This document shows positions 61,105-64,000 of a stretch of DNA of 64,000 bases, piece after piece (position 1 is the stretch's first letter; every line of letters begins with the position of its first letter). The notes below the pieces were generated by a model. The model had not been told where the DNA came from and did no database searches. It worked only from the letters and a program-made list of their open reading frames with translations. This stretch comes from Promicromonospora sp. MEB111 (GTDB lineage Bacteria; Actinomycetota; Actinomycetes; Actinomycetales; Cellulomonadaceae), in assembly GCF_030209445.1 (NCBI RefSeq), contig NZ_JARVSD010000019.1:84684-148683 (forward strand). The letters are read 5' to 3'. Made by a program: the position numbers and the translations under genes.

Positions 61105-62172
61105 GTGACCCGCGTCCGTGACCTCTCCGAGGAGCAGATCCTCGAACGCATCGTCCCCCTGCTGCCCCGGGGGAGCGCAACGCTGCTCGGCCCGGGCGAC
61201 GACGCCGCCGTGCTCGCCGCCCCCGACGGGCGGTTCGTGGTCTCGACCGACGTGCTCGTCGAGGACCGCCACTTCCGCGCGCGCTGGTCCACCGGGTACG
61301 ACGTCGGACGGCGCGCCGCGGCGCAGAACCTCGCCGACATCGCGGCGATGGGGGCCCGGCCGACGGCGCTGGTCACGTCCCTCGTGGTGCCCGGCGACAC
61401 CGACGTGGAGTGGGTCACGGGGCTGGCCCGGGGACTGGCCGACGGCTGCGCGCCGGCCGGTGCGGGCGCCGTGGGCGGCGACCTGTCCGGCGGCCCCTGT
61501 CTGGTCGTGAGCGTCACCGTGCACGGTGACCTGGAAGGACGTGCCCCGGTGCTCAGGTCGGGCGCGCGGCCGGGCGACGTCGTCGCGCACGCGGGGGTGC
61601 GCGGGTGGTCGGCCGCCGGACTGGCGCTGCTGGAGGCGGGCCTGGTGCGGGCGCCGCTGTCCCCGGTGCCGCTGGAGGTCGGCGAGGGCGTGGTGCTCGA
61701 GGACGCCTGGGAGCGGCTGGTGTCCGCGCACCTGCGGCCCGAGCCGCCGCTCGCCGCGGGTGTCGCGGCCGCCGAGGCGGGGGCGACGGCGATGCTCGAC
61801 CTGTCCGACGGGCTGCTCCGCGACGCGGGGCGGCTCGCCGTCGCGAGCGGTGTGCGGATCGGCTTCGATGCCGGGGCGTTCGCCGCCGACCGCGAGGAGC
61901 TGCGCTCGGCCGCGCGGGCGGTCGCCGCGGCGTCGGGCCTGGGCGACCCCGGGTGGGGCCCCGGCCGGTCCGACGTCGACGGTGTGCTCGACGGCTGGAT
62001 CTGGGGCGGGGGAGAGGACCACGGGCTGCTCGCCACGTTCCCCGCGGACGTGCCGCTGCCGGCGGGCTGGACCGCCGTCGGGCTGGTGCGGGAGCCGGGC
62101 GAGGGGCCGGCCGTCACCATCGGCGGCGCGGAGCCCGACGTCGGGCCGGGCTGGGACCACTTCCGGGCATGA
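61105..62172 (+). CDS. thiL: Thiamine-monophosphate kinase
   Basis: 355 aa. Last step of thiamine diphosphate synthesis. PurM/AIRS fold: GPGDDAAVLAAPDGRFVVSTD, VEDRHFRARW, AAQNLADIAAMGARPTALVTS, VGGDLSGGP, MLDLSDGLLRDAGRLA and GGGEDHGLLATFP. All acidic metal and ATP-binding motifs are present. Length usual for actinobacterial ThiL (about 320-350). Confidence 0.95.
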   Translation: MTRVRDLSEEQILERIVPLLPRGSATLLGPGDDAAVLAAPDGRFVVSTDVLVEDRHFRARWSTGYDVGRRAAAQNLADIAAMGARPTALVTSLVVPGDTDVEWVTGLARGLADGCAPAGAGAVGGDLSGGPCLVVSVTVHGDLEGRAPVLRSGARPGDVVAHAGVRGWSAAGLALLEAGLVRAPLSPVPLEVGEGVVLEDAWERLVSAHLRPEPPLAAGVAAAEAGATAMLDLSDGLLRDAGRLAVASGVRIGFDAGAFAADREELRSAARAVAAASGLGDPGWGPGRSDVDGVLDGWIWGGGEDHGLLATFPADVPLPAGWTAVGLVREPGEGPAVTIGGAEPDVGPGWDHFRA

Positions 62173-62206
62173 GGCGGCCGCGGTCGTGAGGTCGGGACAT
62201 CCCCGG

Positions 62207-62274
62207 CGGGTTCGGCAGCTGGCACCGAGATCGGCACAGCCCTGGACCGATTTCGGTGCCAGCTGCCGAACCCG
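62207..62274. terminator. 28-bp inverted repeat between thiL and the GNAT gene
   Basis: 62207-62234 (starting CGGGTTCGGCAGCTGG) is complementary to 62247-62274 with one mismatch, 12-nt loop. A further partial copy of the arm (GTGCGAGCTGCCGAACCTG) follows at about 62277-62295. It separates converging genes and can end both transcripts. The short unit TTCGGCAGCT may belong to a dispersed repeat family. Confidence 0.8.
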
Positions 62275-62303
62275 CGGTGCGAGCTGCCGAACCTGCCCGT
62301 GGG

Positions 62304-62813
62304 TCAGCGCCTGCGGAACCGGAGCTGCGTGAGCGGCTGGCCGCCGATCTCGTCGATGCGCTCGGTGCCGTCGTGCTGGAACCCGTGCCGCCGGTAGAAG
62401 TGCTGGGCGCGCTCGTTGCCCTCCAGGATCCAGAGCGTCACGGAGCCCGAGTCCAGCCCGTCGAGCACGGTGCGCATGAGGTCGCGCGCGACGCCGCTGC
62501 CCCAGGCACGGGGATGCAGGTAGATGGCGTAGATCTCCAGGTCGCCGGGTTCGGCGTCCTCGTCGCGGCACGGACCCACGCTGGTGAACCCGATGGTTCC
62601 GCTCTCGTCCTCGGCGACGAGCACCGTCGTATCTCGCGCGGTCACGGCCGCCGTCCACTGCCCGGCCCGGTCGGTGATGTCGAGCGAGGCCAGGTACGAG
62701 TCGGGCAGGATCTCTGAGTAAGCACCACGCCAAGAGGCGATGTCGACACGAGCGATTGCTTGAGCGTCGGTCGTCGTTGCTGGGCGGATGGTCACGTCTT
62801 CCGGTGCCATCAT
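62304..62813 (-). CDS. GNAT family N-acetyltransferase
   Basis: 169 aa from ATG 62813; GTG 62795 (VTIRPATTTDAQ) is an alternative. Acetyl-CoA fold: VTIRPATTTDAQAIARVDIASWRGAY in parts, VLVAEDESGTIGFTSVG, the motif A P-loop YLHPRAWGSGVARDLMRTVLD and WILEGNERAQHFYRRHGFQHDG. Closest to the RimI-like stand-alone GNATs; substrate unknown. Confidence 0.9.
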   Translation of the reverse strand: MMAPEDVTIRPATTTDAQAIARVDIASWRGAYSEILPDSYLASLDITDRAGQWTAAVTARDTTVLVAEDESGTIGFTSVGPCRDEDAEPGDLEIYAIYLHPRAWGSGVARDLMRTVLDGLDSGSVTLWILEGNERAQHFYRRHGFQHDGTERIDEIGGQPLTQLRFRRR

Positions 62814-62886
62814 GACCTTACCTTTTCACCGTGCGGTGTTGGGCGCAACCACTTCTTTGGCCCCAGATGAAGGTTCTGGAACGCCG

Positions 62887-62915
62887 AAAACGCCCGCCGG
62901 GCGAACCGGCGAGCG
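62887..62915 (-). terminator. Rho-independent terminator of rpmB
   Basis: On the minus strand the stem CGCTCGCCGG/CCGGCGGGCG (one G-T pair, 5-nt loop) is followed by TTTT. It lies 50 bp after the rpmB stop. Confidence 0.8.
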
Positions 62916-62964
62916 TCTTCGTCAAGCTTGTGCGGGTCGCGTCAGCGACCCGGCTGCGGCAGCG

Positions 62965-63162
62965 TCAGGCCGAGACCTTGCGCGTGACCTTGCCGGCCTT
63001 GAGGCAGGAGGTGCACACGTTGACGCGCTTGGGAGTGCCGCCCACGATCGCGCGGACGCGCTGGATGTTCGGGTTCCAGCGGCGCTTGGTGCGGATGTGG
63101 GAGTGCGAAACGCTGTGCCCGAAGCCCGGGCCCTTGCCGCAGACGTCGCAGTTGGCAGCCAC
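62965..63162 (-). CDS. rpmB: 50S ribosomal protein L28
   Basis: 65 aa from GTG 63162, AGGAGA upstream. Full L28: [28 protein letters not shown] in parts, then [18 protein letters not shown]. The two CxxC pairs (Cys5/Cys8, Cys50/Cys53) make it the zinc-binding form. In actinobacteria it lies between thiL and the DAK2 gene, as here, with only the GNAT gene added. Confidence 0.95.
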   Translation of the reverse strand: MAANCDVCGKGPGFGHSVSHSHIRTKRRWNPNIQRVRAIVGGTPKRVNVCTSCLKAGKVTRKVSA

Positions 63163-63284
63163 GGTGTCTCCTGAATGTCGTGCACGCCTGTGCATAACGA
63201 CAGCACGACGTGATGGTGGTCTAAAGGGAACGCCTGGAGACTTCGGAGCAATCAACGCTTCTTGGCGTTCCAGGCAACTTCGAC

Positions 63285-63314
63285 AGAGTACCTGATGGCA
63301 GGCCGCGCCCTCAA
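63285..63314 (-). promoter_or_regulatory. Promoter of rpmB
   Basis: Minus strand TTGAGG (63314-63309) and TACTCT (63290-63285) with an 18-bp spacer. It implies a leader of about 115 nt. In that leader GGAACGCC (63227-63234) can pair with GGCGTTCC (63264-63271). The 319-bp gap 63163-63481 between rpmB and the DAK2 gene is otherwise empty. Confidence 0.5.
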
Positions 63315-63481
63315 ACCGTAGCCGCGGGGTGCTGCGTCACACCGCCGGGACCGGGCGGGCTGCCCACAGGCCTGTGGACGGCCGGACGCAATCGTCCCAC
63401 GCGCTGGGTACGGTGGGATCCGTCCGAGCGGGTGCCCGGGCAGGCCGGTCGTTCGCGACACCAGGTGCAGGAGGGCAGAGC

Positions 63482-64000
63482 GTGACCGACGTCGACAGCG
63501 GCAGCCGGACGGCTGAGCCGGGTCCCCGGGCGGACCCGCCCGGTGCCGGGCTCGACGACCCGGGCGTGGTGCGCGCCTGGGCGCACGGGGCCACGGCGGC
63601 GCTGCGGCGCGAGCGCGAGGCGATCGACCGGGTCAACGTCTTCCCGGTGGCGGACGCCGACACCGGCACCAACCTCTACCTGACCCTCCGCGAGGGCGAC
63701 CGGGCGGTCGCCGCGGCACCCGCGGACGCCACGGGACCGCGGCTCCTGGCGACGCTCGCCCGGGCGGCGCTGCTGGGCGCGCGCGGCAACTCCGGCGTGA
63801 TCCTCAGCGAGTGGCTCCGCGGGCTGGCCGTCGCCGCGCGGCGCGGTGGCACCACGGCTGACCTGCTCACGCGGGCGGCGGCGTCCGCCCGGTCCGCGGT
63901 GGCGGTGCCCGCCGAGGGCACCATCCTCTCGGCGGCCGACGCCGCGGGGGCGGCCGCGCGCGCCGCCGGACCCGGCGCCGGGCCGCTGCCCGTGGTGACA
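63482..64000 (+). CDS. DAK2 domain-containing protein (FakA-like), 3' end outside window
   Basis: The reading frame from GTG 63482, with AGGAGGG 6-7 nt upstream, is open to the last base (173 codons). After about 30 disordered residues it reads VVRAWAHGATAALRREREAIDRVNVFPVADADTGTNLYLTL in sequence, then GARGNSGVILSEWLRGLA: the DAK2 nucleotide-binding signatures (NVFPVxDxDTGTN and GxRGNSG). Family members are the dihydroxyacetone-kinase L subunit and the fatty-acid kinase FakA. In actinobacteria this protein precedes recG and stands between rpmB and recG. Confidence 0.92.
   Translation, partial: MTDVDSGSRTAEPGPRADPPGAGLDDPGVVRAWAHGATAALRREREAIDRVNVFPVADADTGTNLYLTLREGDRAVAAAPADATGPRLLATLARAALLGARGNSGVILSEWLRGLAVAARRGGTTADLLTRAAASARSAVAVPAEGTILSAADAAGAAARAAGPGAGPLPVVT

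Noticed and set aside
63252..63461. Minus-strand frame of 69 codons upstream of rpmB
   Set aside because: It covers the rpmB promoter and leader. Composition is random apart from the last residues and there is no ribosome site.

Overview
The window is very GC-rich (roughly 70% or more by eye) with GTG/TTG starts and dense coding. It carries an actinobacterial chromosomal backbone: tRNA-Gln, tRNA-Glu, an NdgR/LtbR-type IclR regulator, leuC-leuD, murA, plsC, gpsA, ddl, a DUF3515 lipoprotein, thiL, rpmB (four-cysteine L28) and a DAK2-domain protein. This order is typical of Actinomycetota. Gene families such as LuxR-LAL regulators, DUF1906, AMIN-like lipoproteins and GH95 suggest a saprophytic member of Micrococcales (Cellulomonadaceae/Promicromonosporaceae-like). 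That placement is inference; no rRNA gene is present.

Layout. 1-1673: 3' part of a CPBP membrane protease coupled to a HAD hydrolase. 1864-2243: three tRNA genes and a terminator. 2332-3735: PH-domain membrane protein and a 60-aa membrane peptide. 3939-6930: leucine biosynthesis (regulator, leuC, leuD). 7046-10007: luciferase-like oxidoreductase, RNase HI, dihydrolipoyl dehydrogenase. 10193-13223: a TetR-controlled redox module with four near-identical 17-bp palindromic operators, followed by a decayed F420-type nitroreductase (13300-13585). 13996-17889: SLC13 transporter divergent from an RclA-like flavoprotein. 18059-23259: LAL regulator, DUF4242 protein, secreted DUF1906/SH3 protein and an SRPBCC protein. 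23333-25430: nucleotidyltransferase-NUDIX fusion coupled to an APH-type kinase. 27372-30502: tctCBA tricarboxylate transporter with a CRP/GlxR-like site, then a frameshifted tauE. 31363-36659: two-component system divergent from a LolA-like protein plus ABC exporter. 36738-38120: MHS-type permease. 38402-41614: murA, plsC, gpsA. 41619-57814: accessory block with an AMIN lipoprotein, GH95 fucosidase and beta-helix (GH141-like) hydrolase, GlxA/AraC regulator and MFS carrier, a trans-sulfuration enzyme, and a PucR / acyl-CoA dehydrogenase-like / aldehyde dehydrogenase / acyl-CoA ligase cluster, ending in a DUF389 protein. 57876-64000: ddl, DUF6232-like protein, TetR plus DUF3515, thiL, GNAT, rpmB and the start of a DAK2/FakA-like gene.

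How it works together. The conserved cell-wall, lipid and cofactor genes form a scaffold into which two accessory blocks are set: about 31 kb between leuD and murA, and about 16 kb between gpsA and ddl. The accessory genes deal with redox stress, carboxylate and plant-glycan use, and envelope sensing. A recurring feature is a -10-like TANNNT hexamer 6-8 nt before a start codon that lacks a good Shine-Dalgarno sequence, seen for 14 genes, which points to widespread leaderless transcripts. I found no insertion sequence, prophage, CRISPR array or biosynthetic megacluster. The most unusual items are the four-operator TetR regulon, the nucleotidyltransferase-NUDIX fusion with a 20-bp duplication at its junction with a kinase gene, an apparent ATC start for tctB, and several gene remnants.
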